Positions 52,230 through 62,774 are shown, counted from the first letter of the stretch. The stretch is DNA of 64,000 nt from Mugil cephalus (GCF_022458985.1 NC_061785.1:6748204-6812203); one strand, 5' to 3'. The notes: a model not told the origin generated them from the letters alone. Translations and numbers: made by a program.

Positions 52230-52465
52230 GACAATCGAGTTGTTAAACTAATGACAAATAAAAATGTTGCTGCTGCAAATTTGTGTGCCTCAGTTAGTCC
52301 TAAATATATACTTAAGCTGTTACTAGAGATTGCTGCCAAACATTTCTGTGTAACTTCTATGCAATGACAATTAAAACTCTTCAATATTCAGGACTAACAG
52401 CTACGCAAATTTGCAGCAACAGCGTTTTTATTTGGGATTTAACTGTTTAACAATTAGAATCTGTC
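52230..52465. repeat. Imperfect palindromic element filling ddit4 intron 1
   Basis: The arms 52,230-52,301 and 52,390-52,465 are inverted copies. The left arm has AAATAAAAATGTTGCTGCTG, CAAATTTG and GTTAGTCCT. The complement of the right arm has AAATAAAAACGCTGTTGCTG, CAAATTTG and GTTAGTCCT, and both carry TTGTTAAAC further out. It could be a MITE or a local inverted duplication. The loop of about 90 bases has no frame. Confidence 0.65.
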
Positions 52466-52572
52466 TTAACAACTTGAAAAAAAACCTGAGTGCTTATCTG
52501 TTGCCTTTGTCTCCTCACCAACAGCTGACCGCACAAGCATCTGACACTGTTGAAATACTGCAGAGGACAATC

Positions 52573-53349
52573 ATGCCTGATGTCTTTACACCCGCTGATA
52601 CTGGCAGCTCACCCCCGTCTCCAGTGGACAGCAGTCCCAGGAGGCTGTCCTGGGGCAAGCTGGTCCAAAGACTGGCAGACTTCAGCACCAACACCGGCAG
52701 CATTGAGTCGGTGTCCAACAATGGCAGCAGGAGTGATCTCTCAGACTCCGGTAAGCTCCCCAGCCCATCGCATCTGATCCCTTTTCATCAGCCGTCTCGT
52801 CCCCCACGGTTCCGAGATCTAACCCCCTTTTTTCGCTTCTCCTCTGCAGGATCGGACGTGTCCGGCGACCTGTCCCCGTCTGTCGACGACCTGTTCTACG
52901 ACCCGATGGAGGAGACGATCCTGAAAGAAGTGGTGGACATCATCGCGGGGAGTTTGAGGGAGGCGAAGGACTCGGACTGCGCCTTGAGGTGCTCCAAGCT
53001 CCTCATCCCCGAGAAACTCCTGGAGCACATCGGGCAGGAGCTCCTCCACCTGGCAGCTAGCGAGCCCTGCGGCCTCAGAGGGGCCCTCATCGACCTCTGC
53101 GTGGACCACGGGGACGTCTGCGAGAGCATAGGACAGCTTTCCGTGGACCCGTACCTCGTCCCCACCTTTCAGCTGACTCTGGTGTTGAGGCTGGAGTCTG
53201 GAGGCCTGTGGCCCAAGATCCAAGGACTGTTCACCACGAAATCTCCTTCCACTCCAGTAGTGAGGCAAGCTATCAAACTTAGCACCGGCTTCCGTGTGAT
53301 CAAGAAGAAACTGTACAGCTCCGAGGATCTGCTCATTGAAGAATGTTGA
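52573..53349 (+). CDS. ddit4: ddit4 (REDD1/RTP801): stress-induced mTORC1 inhibitor, 2 coding exons
   Basis: DDIT4 is a cytosolic stress protein that restrains mTORC1 via TSC1/TSC2 and is induced by hypoxia, DNA damage, glucocorticoid and ATF4. Coding exons 52573-52750 and 52850-53349 give 225 aa (human 232). Residues 1-60 are Ser/Pro-rich and variable (PDVFTPADTGSSPPSPVDSS). The C-terminal RTP801 domain (about 75-225) holds the conserved SEPCGLRGALIDLCVDHGD, DPYLVPTFQLTLVLRLESGG, LWPKIQGLF and STGFRVIKKKLYSSEDLLIE then EC. The ATG has A at -3. The donor is CCG/GTAAGC and the acceptor CTCTGCAG, phase 1. The 99-nt intron is a multiple of three and stop-free, so retention would insert 33 residues. 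The gene is convergent with dnajb12. Confidence 0.96.
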   Translation: MPDVFTPADTGSSPPSPVDSSPRRLSWGKLVQRLADFSTNTGSIESVSNNGSRSDLSDSGKLPSPSHLIPFHQPSRPPRFRDLTPFFRFSSAGSDVSGDLSPSVDDLFYDPMEETILKEVVDIIAGSLREAKDSDCALRCSKLLIPEKLLEHIGQELLHLAASEPCGLRGALIDLCVDHGDVCESIGQLSVDPYLVPTFQLTLVLRLESGGLWPKIQGLFTTKSPSTPVVRQAIKLSTGFRVIKKKLYSSEDLLIEEC

Positions 53350-53910
53350 GAAATGCAAGGGATTGTGCGCTATTTTGTCCGTGAAGCGACAAGTAAAAGC
53401 TCACTGAAGGGCCTTATTTTGACATGTATGTGATGCCTTCTGCAGGGTTCAGGATGTAGCCCGGTGTTCCCGGTGTAAAGGAGCTCGTGAAGTTAAATGG
53501 TACCCGGAGCAGGAGTTCATTCAGCACTTGCTCGCTGACGTCATGATTTTCTAAGTGTAGCCTTTCACGCTGTACCCGGTAAAAGAGGCATTTTACGAGT
53601 GCGTACCTCAGTTTCTATTGAAACCGTAACTACGGCAGCTAGCTCTATCATTATAGTCCATTGTGTTGTCTTTTTTTTTTTGTTTGATTTTTATATATAT
53701 ACACACATGATCAGAGTCAAACTGATGTATGAACTGTACGACAAAGTCCTGCCTGCCGAGGGGCAGTTTGTGCGAGACTTAAAAAGACTGCAAATGTAAC
53801 GTGTTCGTGTAGACCTGTCCTGCTTTCAACTTTATTTGATATTCAAAGACTCATAACATTGCACTGTTTTTGTACTTTCATGACCGCAAATAAATTATTA
53901 TTTTTTAACA
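53350..53910 (+). other. ddit4: ddit4 3' UTR and poly(A) signal
   Basis: AATAAA at 53,889-53,894 lies 540 bases after the stop. The preceding stretch contains T-rich and (TA)n runs but no frame of note. Cleavage would be expected near 53,910. Confidence 0.6.
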
Positions 53911-55417
53911 AGCTCACTTCTCCTGTCTTGTTTGAGGGAAATGTGTTACGACCCGTACGTTTAGTGCCAGATTCAGGTGTTTGAAAACGAGAGAAAGGTC
54001 TAAAAAAAGAAAAAAAAATGCACCTGGGAGTAAAAACTAATGTCATGTGTTCTGCTGAAAATTTAAAGCTCAGCTCCCTTGCACAGGAGACAGTCAGACA
54101 GGAAGGAAGGAAAGTTTCGAAACTTCTGAAAAAAAGTGCGTGATTACACTAAAGCACACAGAGCGAGTGCGTCAGTGGGCAGGGCTGCAGCGTCGGCCGA
54201 AAAAACAGCTGAGTGTATTTGCGGTGAGAGAATGTGACGCAGCTCTTCCTGCTCTACACATGCTGCACGTCTCCTGCAATGTGAACGTGCGCCCGGCCAT
54301 GTTTCCACTTCCCACCCTGTGCCAGAGCGCGTTCGCTGACTGAGCCTTTTGTCTCCCCCTCTGCTTCTCTCTGGACGCTCTGAGCAATGAGTCACAATCG
54401 AAACACGTTTGAGCATCCACATTTATTCTCATCTGTGAGTAAAAACATGGTGGAAAAAAGTGAGCTAGGCCCCCGCGCCGATTCCTCGGCCCCGGGGCGT
54501 TCTGTTTGTTAAATACAAAGAATAAATAGATGAACTTAAAAAGTGGAACAAGAAATGGCTTTTGTCCGTCAGCTGAGATTCAATGGAGACCCTACTGGAC
54601 CACTTTGTGGGTTAGGCACGTCTCCTTCTCCTTCTTGGCATTTGTTGTGGAGTCACGCTACATTTATGTCTGAACACAATTTAAAGGTAAAGCAGCAACG
54701 GGGACGTCTTCAAAACACACTCATCACACGCAATCGGGAGAGGACAAATCTCAGGTTTTCAAGTGTCTCGCAAGCTCTAGACAGGGGGTGAGGTTACACA
54801 ATATGCCTGCATAGTTTGACCATGTGCATCTGATGTCAAATTTCGCTCGAAAAACCCTTTCGCCGCTGAGCCGGCTGCATTAAAAGCTAAAGAGGAAGCA
54901 TTCAGTGTGGTAACCGCTACATCGTTTAAAATCCGTACGACTATATTTATCCGACTAAGTTCTCGTTTCTTACTGCGTTCTTGCACAGAAAAAGAAAAAG
55001 AACAAAAAAAAAAAAAGGAAAAGTGCCAGGTTCGTGGCTCCCAGTGGAAAGTGCAGCTCGGAGGGAGGTCATCCAATCCCGCGTCTCGTCACGCATGACG
55101 AGACGTGTTCGAGATAAAATTAGCCTTTAATACTATAATTCAGTTATTTAGTTTGTTCGGTTTGTTGGAGTCCGGTGCTGGTTCTGCTTGTGTTGCTCGT
55201 TGAGTCATCGTCAGCCTCCAGATTGTTAAAGCTTATCTATTTACAGCCTGTTTTTTTTTTTTTTTTTTATGTTTTATTTTTTTGCGGGTGACTCTGGGAA
55301 CCTGCAGACAAAAGGAAAGATTTTTTTATTTTTTTTTTATTAATTTCGTCTCTACATATAAAGTCTTCTCAGAAATGAGAAAATCATGCATCTCAGAACT
55401 CGCCTTCGATCTCGTCC
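53911..55417. other. Convergent ddit4-dnajb12 interval
   Basis: No gene is recognised. It contains A/T homopolymers and the 3' UTR of dnajb12. TTTATT at 55,325-55,330 (AATAAA on minus) is a good dnajb12 poly(A) candidate, 88 bases past its stop. Confidence 0.55.
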
Positions 55418-58400
55418 TCAACCGTGTAATGAAGCGGTGATCTCGGACAGCTTGGCGCAGCTCGGCGTTCGAGCCCTCTGCGCTCTCTGGTACAGATCAG
55501 TGTCTCCGAAATAGCGAGCTCTGTATAGCATTCCTTCCTCTGCAAGAGAGCAGCACACAAACAGGTCATGAAATATTGTTGAGGGGCAATAAAAATATAA
55601 ATCTGTGTGTTTTTTTTTTCAATTTTTTTCATTCATACTTTGCTGTTTTTCCTTCCAGCAATTGTTGCGAAGGTTGGAAATGTAATCATCCTCCACTGAC
55701 CGCTCCAGGTTTTTCAGATTCACGCCGCTGAAGTCTTTGGAGAAGTGCTCCCCGACATAATATGGCACCTTTAGGTTCTCGGTCAGCCTCTTCTGCGAGT
55801 AACCCGCCGACCTGCGCCGAGATAAGGAATGAGGGCCGGAGAGATATCGCATGACAGAACGAAACGCGAGGATGACTGATCTGGCACCGCCGGTCTCTGT
55901 TTACATGACTCAGAGCTGATAATGGCTCGAATACTGGGTCAGAAATTGCAGGAGTGTATCTGACACGCGAAGGCAGACAGCTGGGAGAGTGGACAGACGC
56001 ACGGAGCCAGGAGAGAGGTTGTTTGGGCCTATCTGAGACGCCATCGGGATGTTCTTTATAAATCAAGCAGGAAATTGTAGAAATCAATAGAATATAACTG
56101 GAAGCGACGTCAAAACAAATCTATTAGTGTGATGGTTAATCTATAAAGGAGACGTTTGCGTAAAACTGAATGGGAATAAAGGCATAACATGTACCAGTCA
56201 GTTTATCCTCCATTTATATCCTTTGTATATTATTTTATTGTCTAATTTTGCAGGGCCGTGTGCATGTTTACTGTACTAACCACCACAAGAACAAGAGCCT
56301 CATATGTGTCAGTAAACAGGATTCAGATCATGAACAGGGATCACACTCACGGCCTGAAGCTGAGGCTGTAGGAGGGGCTGTTGACCATTATCTGACTGAG
56401 AGCTGAAACAATAACCAGGATGAGGATGGGCATGACTTGCACAAAGAGAGCAAGACCTCCCTGCAAAACAACACAAACACATGCACGCATAAGATCCTTG
56501 GAACAAATGAACTGGTTAAAAAAAGAAGAAGACAAAACAGATAACTAAACGTCTCCCCCTGCTGGTCAACATAGCAAATTAAACATTAGGTAATGTGTGC
56601 TGGGACGGCCAGAGCATCACACTCACATCCCGCTGTCGCTCTCTCCTCTCCCGCCTTGGATAACGCATCCGACCATTAGCGTACACGTGAGCGTTACCTA
56701 GAATAATGCAGCACATTTAGCACTTAACATATTCAGTAACATTAGCAAATGCTCATACACATGATATCGAAAACAGTGGCGCTTACTTGAAGGGTAACCT
56801 CCTCCAAAGAACATATTGAAGAGGTCCTCAGGTGAAATATCTGGTTCGAAGTTTCCATCGTCTGCGCCGTGCCCCGAAGGATGCCTTCTCTCTTCTCCGC
56901 ACTGATCGTACTGTCTCCTTTTGTTGACATTGCTCAGAACGGCATAGGCATTACCGATAGCTGTTGGAAACAGACAGCTCTTTAAATCGAATCATCACAT
57001 CGTCGCTGAGGCCAGCGTTGGTGATCAAGTTACCTTTAAACGCCTCCGTCGCCCCTGGAGCGCGATTCTTGTCCGGGTGGAATTTAAGAGCGAGTTTTCT
57101 GTACGATCTTTTGAGTTCGTCCTCCGAGGCATCTTTCTGGACCCCGAGGATTTCATAGAAGTCTTTACATTGTTTTACCCTGCGTGGAGAAGAAAATATA
57201 TCAGCATCCGCTCCGACAAACACATTGGGAAACTAAACAATAACAACTCTGAGGGACGGCCAGCTCGACATGCCTTCTCACGGCTTCTAGCTGATCTGCT
57301 GTGTAGGACTTGGGGGCGTCTGAAGGCTTTTCCTCAGGTCTGGTATCGCCTCCGGTGCTTTGCCGATGCCGAGGCCCCGACTCCCCGCCGAAGTCTGAGC
57401 GGCCACCTCGCCTGGGTGTAAATCCATTCTTCGCAATCAGGTCCAGCAAAACTAGAACATAAAACACCAGTGTTCTGTGAAGGAGGACTTTCATGCATGA
57501 AGAGGCTTAAAGACGATCCCCAGTCACAGACAGATTATTACAACAGGCTTCGAAAGTGTCTCGGTGCAATGTCATCACAAAGGAAACCGTTCTTTTGTCA
57601 TTTTTTATTTTATTTTTTTAAATTTGTAAATTTTCGGTCTTTACATTTGGACTTGACATCTGAAATCAAGTTCTGTGTTAAACCTGAATCTCAACGAACC
57701 ACGTTTACGACAGAATTTAATCAATTGTTTGAGAAACACTAAAATAGTCTTACATGCACACATTTGATTTTTATCATGACATGACTCTTGCACGAGGTTT
57801 AAAGTAATACTGTACTCAATCACTGCAAGTATAAAACACCTATAATACTGAATATGACAACGTGTCATGGGTGACATACCACAGCATAGCACAGGAAACT
57901 GAGACAGAAACAAGTAAGAGTAAATCCTTTTTTATGCTAATATAGACCGTCAGACTAAAAAAAAAGCCAAAATAAAAGTCAAAATACAACTAAATGTTTG
58001 ACATCACAGTATCAATATTAAACCAGTCACATTTCTCTTTCCTATCAAGTGTGCATGTGAAAAAAATTAAAAAAAAAAAAAAAAAACACTGTACAGTGAT
58101 CCATGTTGTTCGTTGTGTATAATCTAGGATGCACATTAGAGCTTCTTTAATTCTATCTGATCTGTTGCAATCTGTAATGACTGTTTGGGTCCATATGATG
58201 TGACAATACAAACACTAATGTATGGTTCATTATGATTCTCTTTTTAATGTGTACAAGCCTTTTCTAGATTTGCATTTACACTGTGTTGCATTTAATGTTC
58301 TGTCTGTCGGTCCAGAACAATGAGGTGTGGGGATATTATGTGTATGAAAGGGAAACTGACATTCAGAGATCCTGGTCCTCTCTTTATGTCCCTTGCTTTC

Positions 58401-58803
58401 CCCATAGTTGACTGGATTTCTAGCCTTAGCTTTCGATTAGAAAACAAATTACATTAAGCATTATGAACGAAATGACGACACCGGGTCTATTTTGAACAAA
58501 TGCACATAGTAATTTCTTAACGGTGCAGTTTAACGCAGACTAACTGACTGTTCAAGCTGGTATGCTATCTATCTAAGGCCTGCATCCGGGATGCAGGTGA
58601 TGCTGCAGGTGAAGATGCTAAAGCGCCCTCCTCCTTTTTTTTTTTTTTTTAATCGGCCATTTTAACTTACCCTTGGCTTTTTCTGTCGGGAAGAGCCTCT
58701 GCGCCTTTTCCAGGAACCGCTGCGCCTTCTCCAGCTCGTGGGTTTTAAACGCCGCAGTCGCAATGTCGATGCAGCGCTCCGCCTCGTCCCTGTTTACTTC
58801 CAT
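55418..58803 (-). CDS. dnajb12: dnajb12: ER-membrane J-domain co-chaperone, 8 coding exons
   Basis: DNAJB12 is a type-II-like ER-membrane protein whose cytosolic J domain recruits Hsc70 for folding and ER-associated degradation of membrane proteins. Coding exons (minus): 58803-58671, 57451-57274, 57179-57034, 56960-56787, 56697-56627, 56460-56351, 55811-55639, 55539-55418. They total 1,107 nt (368 aa plus stop; human 375). The N-terminus is [20 protein letters not shown]. The J domain starts near 110 (KDFYEILGV), with HPD at 138-140. A Gly/Phe segment ([15 protein letters not shown]) follows. One transmembrane helix spans about 237-259 ([20 protein letters not shown]). The DUF1977-type C-terminus contains [19 protein letters not shown] and ends SLHG. 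Exon 2 must end at AG/GCATGT, a GC donor, to keep frame. A CRE lies 57 bases upstream of the ATG. Confidence 0.95.
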
Positions 58804-58859
58804 TGCAGCAGCAGCAGCAGCGACAACTGGACCGGAGGTAAATAAGCGGCGCCTGCTTA

Positions 58860-58867
58860 TGACGTCA
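58860..58867. promoter_or_regulatory. dnajb12: Perfect CRE upstream of dnajb12
   Basis: TGACGTCA, palindromic CREB/ATF consensus, 57 bases upstream of the dnajb12 ATG in GC-rich DNA containing ACCGGAGGT (ETS-like). No TATA box is seen, so a CRE/ETS housekeeping promoter is likely. Confidence 0.6.
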
Positions 58868-59030
58868 CTCGGATGCTGCGGGTGGACCGGTGCCGGTCCG
58901 TTTCCCTAAAGGTAGAAACTGTATCGCTCCAAGGTTGATTCCTGATAACATGTATAATATATTGGTAATGTGTGCTCTTTACTAAGTGATAAATCCACTA
59001 ATTGCTGTATTAGACGTATTTTTCATATAC

Positions 59031-59650
59031 AAATGCAGTTTTTAAATGAAGACTTTTATTATTAAGGGAAAAAAATCCAAAACTGCATTGCCATGTGTTA
59101 AAAAGTCTTTGCCCCTACTGTTAAAACATGACTTAACTGTGGTTTATCACACCTGAGTTCAATTTCTCTGGCCACACCCAGGCCTGATTACTGCAACACC
59201 TGTTCTCAGTCAAAAAACAAACACTTAAATAGGACCTGCCTAACAAAGGGAAGTAGACCAAAGATCCTCAAAAGCTAGACATCATGCCCAGATCCAAAGA
59301 AATAGAAATAGAACAGTGGCAGTGGTGAACCCAGGAGTGGTCGGCTAACCAAAATTACCCCAAGAGCTCAGCAACAACTCATCCAAGAGGTCACAAAAGA
59401 CCCCACAACAACAGCCAAAGAACGGCAGCCCTCACTTGTCTCAGGTAAGGTTAAGATACCTCAGAAAAAGAACATCGTCCCAGTCAAATCTGGTGGTATT
59501 GTGATGGTTTGAGAGTATTTTGCTGCTTCAGGACCTGGAAGACTTTCTGTGATAAATGGAACCATGAATTCTGCTGAACGTGGCCCAACCAGTTATTACG
59601 TTCATGGGAAAATCACTTTTTCCACACAGAGCCATGAAAATTTGAATTTC
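59031..59650 (+). mobile_element. Tc1-like element, internally deleted, 3' end missing
   Basis: It starts with the inner part of the Tc1 inverted repeat (AAATGCAGTTTTTAAATGAA). It continues through CATCATGCCCAGATCCAAAG (start of a transposase frame), GGTCACAAAAGACCCCACAA, TCAGGACCTGGAAGACTTTC and TGGCCCAACCAGTTATTACG (frame end), to CACACAGAGCCATG. Most of the transposase is deleted and what remains is frameshifted. The outer 3' repeat is missing here but is found at 63,252-63,395. Confidence 0.75.
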
Positions 59651-60169
59651 ATTTTCATTTAATACCGGTAAGATCACTTAACTATTTGTGATTGTGCTAT
59701 AATTATAGGTTATTATTAGTATATTATTATTATAATTGTATTGCCTTAATTACAGGTTATTATTTACATTGCCTCTAAAGTTTGGGTTCAGTGTTACCTG
59801 ACTATAAAAAGATATCTCTGGCTACTTTTCAATTCTGTTGGTACAGTCAATTGCACAACAGCTCTTTCCCATTTTTTTTTAATTTAGTTTCATAATTTAG
59901 AGAGTATCAAAGCCCATGATTCAAACTAATGCAGCTAATCTCCATGCTCATCTGTCACTTTTTGGCTGTAACCATGGAGACTTGTGCATGCTCTGACGTC
60001 ATGTGCATAGCCTCTATTGATAACCTGCATAAATGCATGAAAATAGCTTCAGTATAATATTAAGAACTCAGAACATAATAATAAAAAATATATGTAAACA
60101 TAAAGTTTTGTGTTTTTTTTTTTTTTTATTTGTTCTGCTTTTGACAAAAACATTCATTCAGTCATTCAT

Positions 60170-60480
60170 TCATTGTCTGTAGGTGTCTAGAGGTGTACTC
60201 TGTTGATGTCTGCAGCTTCTTCCAGCAGGCAATGGACAAAGGTTGTTTGACCAATACCGTAAGGACAGGCTGCTAGTCCATCACAGGGCCACTTATAGAG
60301 ATACTGGATAAAAAGATATTTTACCCGCTCAGGACAGACAATCATGCACACTCACATTCACACTCAGAAACACAAGACAAACACAAAATGACCAAAACAA
60401 GAAATGGGGGCTTGGGGCAAAGGGTGTTTAGAGTGACATGTATGGCCTTCGACGCAATGTCAGTCACTATACCGCCATGC
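60170..60480 (+). repeat. LINE-derived fragment
   Basis: GCTAGTCCATCACAGGGCCA, then CAATCATGCACACTCACATT and a GTTTAGAGTGAC block, a common fish non-LTR tail module. It lies just downstream of the intronless gene. Confidence 0.55.
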
Positions 60481-60594
60481 TGCCCTTTAAACGAAACAAG
60501 ACAAACACAAAACAAGACAAGACAAAAACGAAAAACAAGGAGGGACTGGAGGAGGAGGGTAGGATTAGACTGTAGGGGTGGCAGAGGTCAAAGG

Positions 60595-62628
60595 TCAGGT
60601 CCTTGAAGTTCTTTTGAAGAGGTTGAGGAATCGCTTCTTCAGAGATTTCTTTTTTCTGTTTTTCGGTGCCTCCTCCACCTGCTGCTCTAGCTCTGCCAGT
60701 CTGTCAGTTAACGCATTTCTGGAATTTTCCTCCTCCTCCACCTTCTTCTTGAGGGCCTCCTTCGTAGACTGCAAACGCTGCTGGAGGTCGGCCTTTTCCT
60801 GGTTCCACTGTTTTCGTTGGTTTTCCAGGTCCTCCTGCACCTTGATTGTGGCAGTCTTCATAGAGGATGTTGTCTCTAGGTTCTTGGCCACGTAACTGAG
60901 CCTTTCTTCCTCCCACTGGCGTTGTTGATCTTCCATCTGTTTCTGCAGGATGGCCAATGATGCTTTAGCTATGGTGGTTTCCTCCACCTCTTGTTGCAGA
61001 CAGCTCTCGGCTGCCTTCCTTTTTTCTTTCTCTATCTTGACAGCTTCTTCGAACTGTTGAACCTGCAGGGAAGCATTTCCATGCATTGTGTCCTTTTTGC
61101 AGAGCTTCTGATGAAGGACAGCCATGTCTTCTTGAGCCTTGTTTGCTCGAGTTGCAAGGAGTTGTTTCATCTGCTCTACCTCTTCTAGTAGAGCAGCAGT
61201 GTCTTGGTCCAGTGAAGAAATCTTCTTTGCTTTGTTGTCCAGAATTGTGTGAAACTCCAGCTCAGAGATCTGAAATAGACCGCCATTCTGGTTCCCGGCA
61301 GTGGCACATTCAAGCTGGACCGTGGCCTGTGGTTTCTTGGCTGTGTTGGCACGCAGCATCTGAAGAATTGGATGTACTTCATCCTCTGGAGGCTGCTGTG
61401 TGGCCAAAGTACACGCTGGGGAAGATGGTCTGGCAGCTGTCACAGGTACCTCCGGAGCTTCCCTTTGGGGGACAGTAGATGGCTCCACTTTCAAAGTTAT
61501 CCCCTCTTGGCATGTGGATGGTTGCGGTTGAGGTCTCATGTTCACCACATGTGGTTGCATGAAACACTGCGGTTGAGGTCTCATGTTCACCACATGTGGC
61601 TGCATGAAATGTTGCGGTTGAGGTCTCATGTTCACCACATGCGGCTGCATGAAATGTTGTGGTTGATGTCTCATGTCCACCAGATGTGGCTGCATGAAAC
61701 GTTGTGGCTGAGGTCTCATGTTCACCACATGCGGCTGCATGAAACATTGCGGCTGAGGTCTCATGTCCACCAGATGTGGCTGCATGAAACATTGCGGCTG
61801 AGGTCTCATGTTCACCACATGTGGCTGCATGAAACATTGCGGCTGAGGTCTCTCAGATGAGGCAGGTACCCCTGGAGATGAGGTAGGTACCTCTGGAGAT
61901 ACGGCAGGTACCTCTGGAGATGAGGTAGGTACCTCTGGAGATACGGCAGGTACCTCTGGAGATGAGGCAGGTACCTCTGGAGATGAGGCAGGTACCTCTG
62001 GAGATGAGGCAGGTGCCTCTGGAGATACGGCAGGTACCTCTGGAGATGAGGCAGGTGCCTCTGGAGATACGGCAGGTACCTCTGGAGATGAGGCAGGTGC
62101 CTCTGGAGATGCGACAGGCTCTTCTATAGCTGACTCGCATACTTTAGGAGCTGCCCCAGGAACGTCTGGAGCTGCACCAGAAAGTTTGGGAGTTTCAGCA
62201 GGTACTTCAGGGTCTGTAGCAGGTAATTCGCCAGGCATCTCAGAAGCAGTGGGGGACAGTTCTGGTTTGGGAGCCAGTGTGTTTGGCTGAATTAAACCAA
62301 AGCTGATCCTTCCCATTCCCCTCATGTGTTGCTTGAATGCCCTCTTCGGGCCACGCTTGTTCTTCTGCTCCTGTTGCATGAGGGGTTGAGTCTGCTCTGT
62401 CTGGAGCGCTGGAAACTCGGAATCGTCAAGCTGCATGCTGGAGTTTTGCTCAACAACCTCTTGGACTTTGGATGTGATTTTCCAGGGGTTTGCTGGCTGA
62501 GATATCTCCAGTGGTTGCTCCTTCGTAGCAGACTTCTCTGGAAGGGAGATGTTGTGCCGAAAGTCACGCAGAGTGGCCTTTGGTTTTCCTCCGCGAACCT
62601 TGTTACGGTATGTTGCACTTGTCTCCAT
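60595..62628 (-). CDS. Unrecognised intronless gene: repeat arrays plus coiled coil (677 aa)
   Basis: I do not recognise this protein. The open frame extends 33 nt upstream without an ATG, so the ATG at 62,628 (METSATYRNKVRGG), the first after a TATA box, is chosen. The order of parts is: a basic N-terminus with ANPWKI and DDSEFPAL; twelve 7-residue units of SPEVPAS/SPEAPAS/SPEVPAV type (about 61,854-62,110); seven full 15-residue units MRPQPQCFMQPHVVN/LVD plus one partial (about 61,515-61,855); a linker; then a 200-residue Glu/Lys/Gln-rich coiled coil (about 61,270-60,660) ending in the basic tail KKKSLKKRFLNLFKRTSRT. No signal peptide or membrane segment is seen. A frame of 2 kb with heptads and conservative unit changes argues that it is real. 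Structural or cytoskeletal roles are possible but unproven. Confidence 0.75.
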   Translation of the reverse strand: METSATYRNKVRGGKPKATLRDFRHNISLPEKSATKEQPLEISQPANPWKITSKVQEVVEQNSSMQLDDSEFPALQTEQTQPLMQQEQKNKRGPKRAFKQHMRGMGRISFGLIQPNTLAPKPELSPTASEMPGELPATDPEVPAETPKLSGAAPDVPGAAPKVCESAIEEPVASPEAPASSPEVPAVSPEAPASSPEVPAVSPEAPASSPEVPASSPEVPASSPEVPAVSPEVPTSSPEVPAVSPEVPTSSPGVPASSERPQPQCFMQPHVVNMRPQPQCFMQPHLVDMRPQPQCFMQPHVVNMRPQPQRFMQPHLVDMRHQPQHFMQPHVVNMRPQPQHFMQPHVVNMRPQPQCFMQPHVVNMRPQPQPSTCQEGITLKVEPSTVPQREAPEVPVTAARPSSPACTLATQQPPEDEVHPILQMLRANTAKKPQATVQLECATAGNQNGGLFQISELEFHTILDNKAKKISSLDQDTAALLEEVEQMKQLLATRANKAQEDMAVLHQKLCKKDTMHGNASLQVQQFEEAVKIEKEKRKAAESCLQQEVEETTIAKASLAILQKQMEDQQRQWEEERLSYVAKNLETTSSMKTATIKVQEDLENQRKQWNQEKADLQQRLQSTKEALKKKVEEEENSRNALTDRLAELEQQVEEAPKNRKKKSLKKRFLNLFKRTSRT
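61515..61855 (-). repeat. 45-bp coding tandem repeat (7 full units plus a partial)
   Basis: Units read (M/E)R(P/H)QPQ(C/R/H)FMQPH(V/L)V(N/D). The VVN and LVD types alternate for the first five units, then three VVN units follow. The array lies inside the intronless gene. Confidence 0.9.
61854..62110 (-). repeat. 21-bp coding tandem repeat (12 units)
   Basis: Forward-strand unit GGAGATGAGGCAGGTACCTC plus T. Units encode SPE(V/A)P(A/T)(S/V). PAS and PAV types alternate in several places, giving a 42-bp higher-order register. Confidence 0.9.
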
Positions 62629-62766
62629 TGGGAATCGATGTGTGTTGACTATTCGATTCAATGTGTTGCTCTGATGAACGTGTAATAATGCTTGCTATCG
62701 CTCGCTGTGTGTCTTCAGGTAATGCACCGATCAAAAACTCACTAGTGGATTTCAGGAATTGGGTCC

Positions 62767-62774
62767 TATTTATA
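62767..62774 (-). promoter_or_regulatory. TATA box of the intronless gene
   Basis: TATAAATA on the minus strand, 139 bases upstream of the chosen ATG. The intervening 5' leader has no ATG. Confidence 0.65.

Noticed and set aside
52411..52572. In-frame extension of ddit4 upstream of the ATG
   Set aside because: It crosses the intron 1 acceptor and the palindromic element. The conserved protein begins at the ATG at 52,573.
61372..62140. Long open frames on the opposite strand and in another frame across the tandem arrays (up to 162 codons)
   Set aside because: Repeat units of 21 and 45 bp keep any stop-free frame open. The coiled-coil frame extends far beyond the arrays and has a promoter, so the others are shadows.
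62629..62661. Eleven extra in-frame codons before the chosen start of the intronless gene
   Set aside because: The codon at 62,661 is TTG, not ATG. The first ATG after the TATA box is at 62,628.
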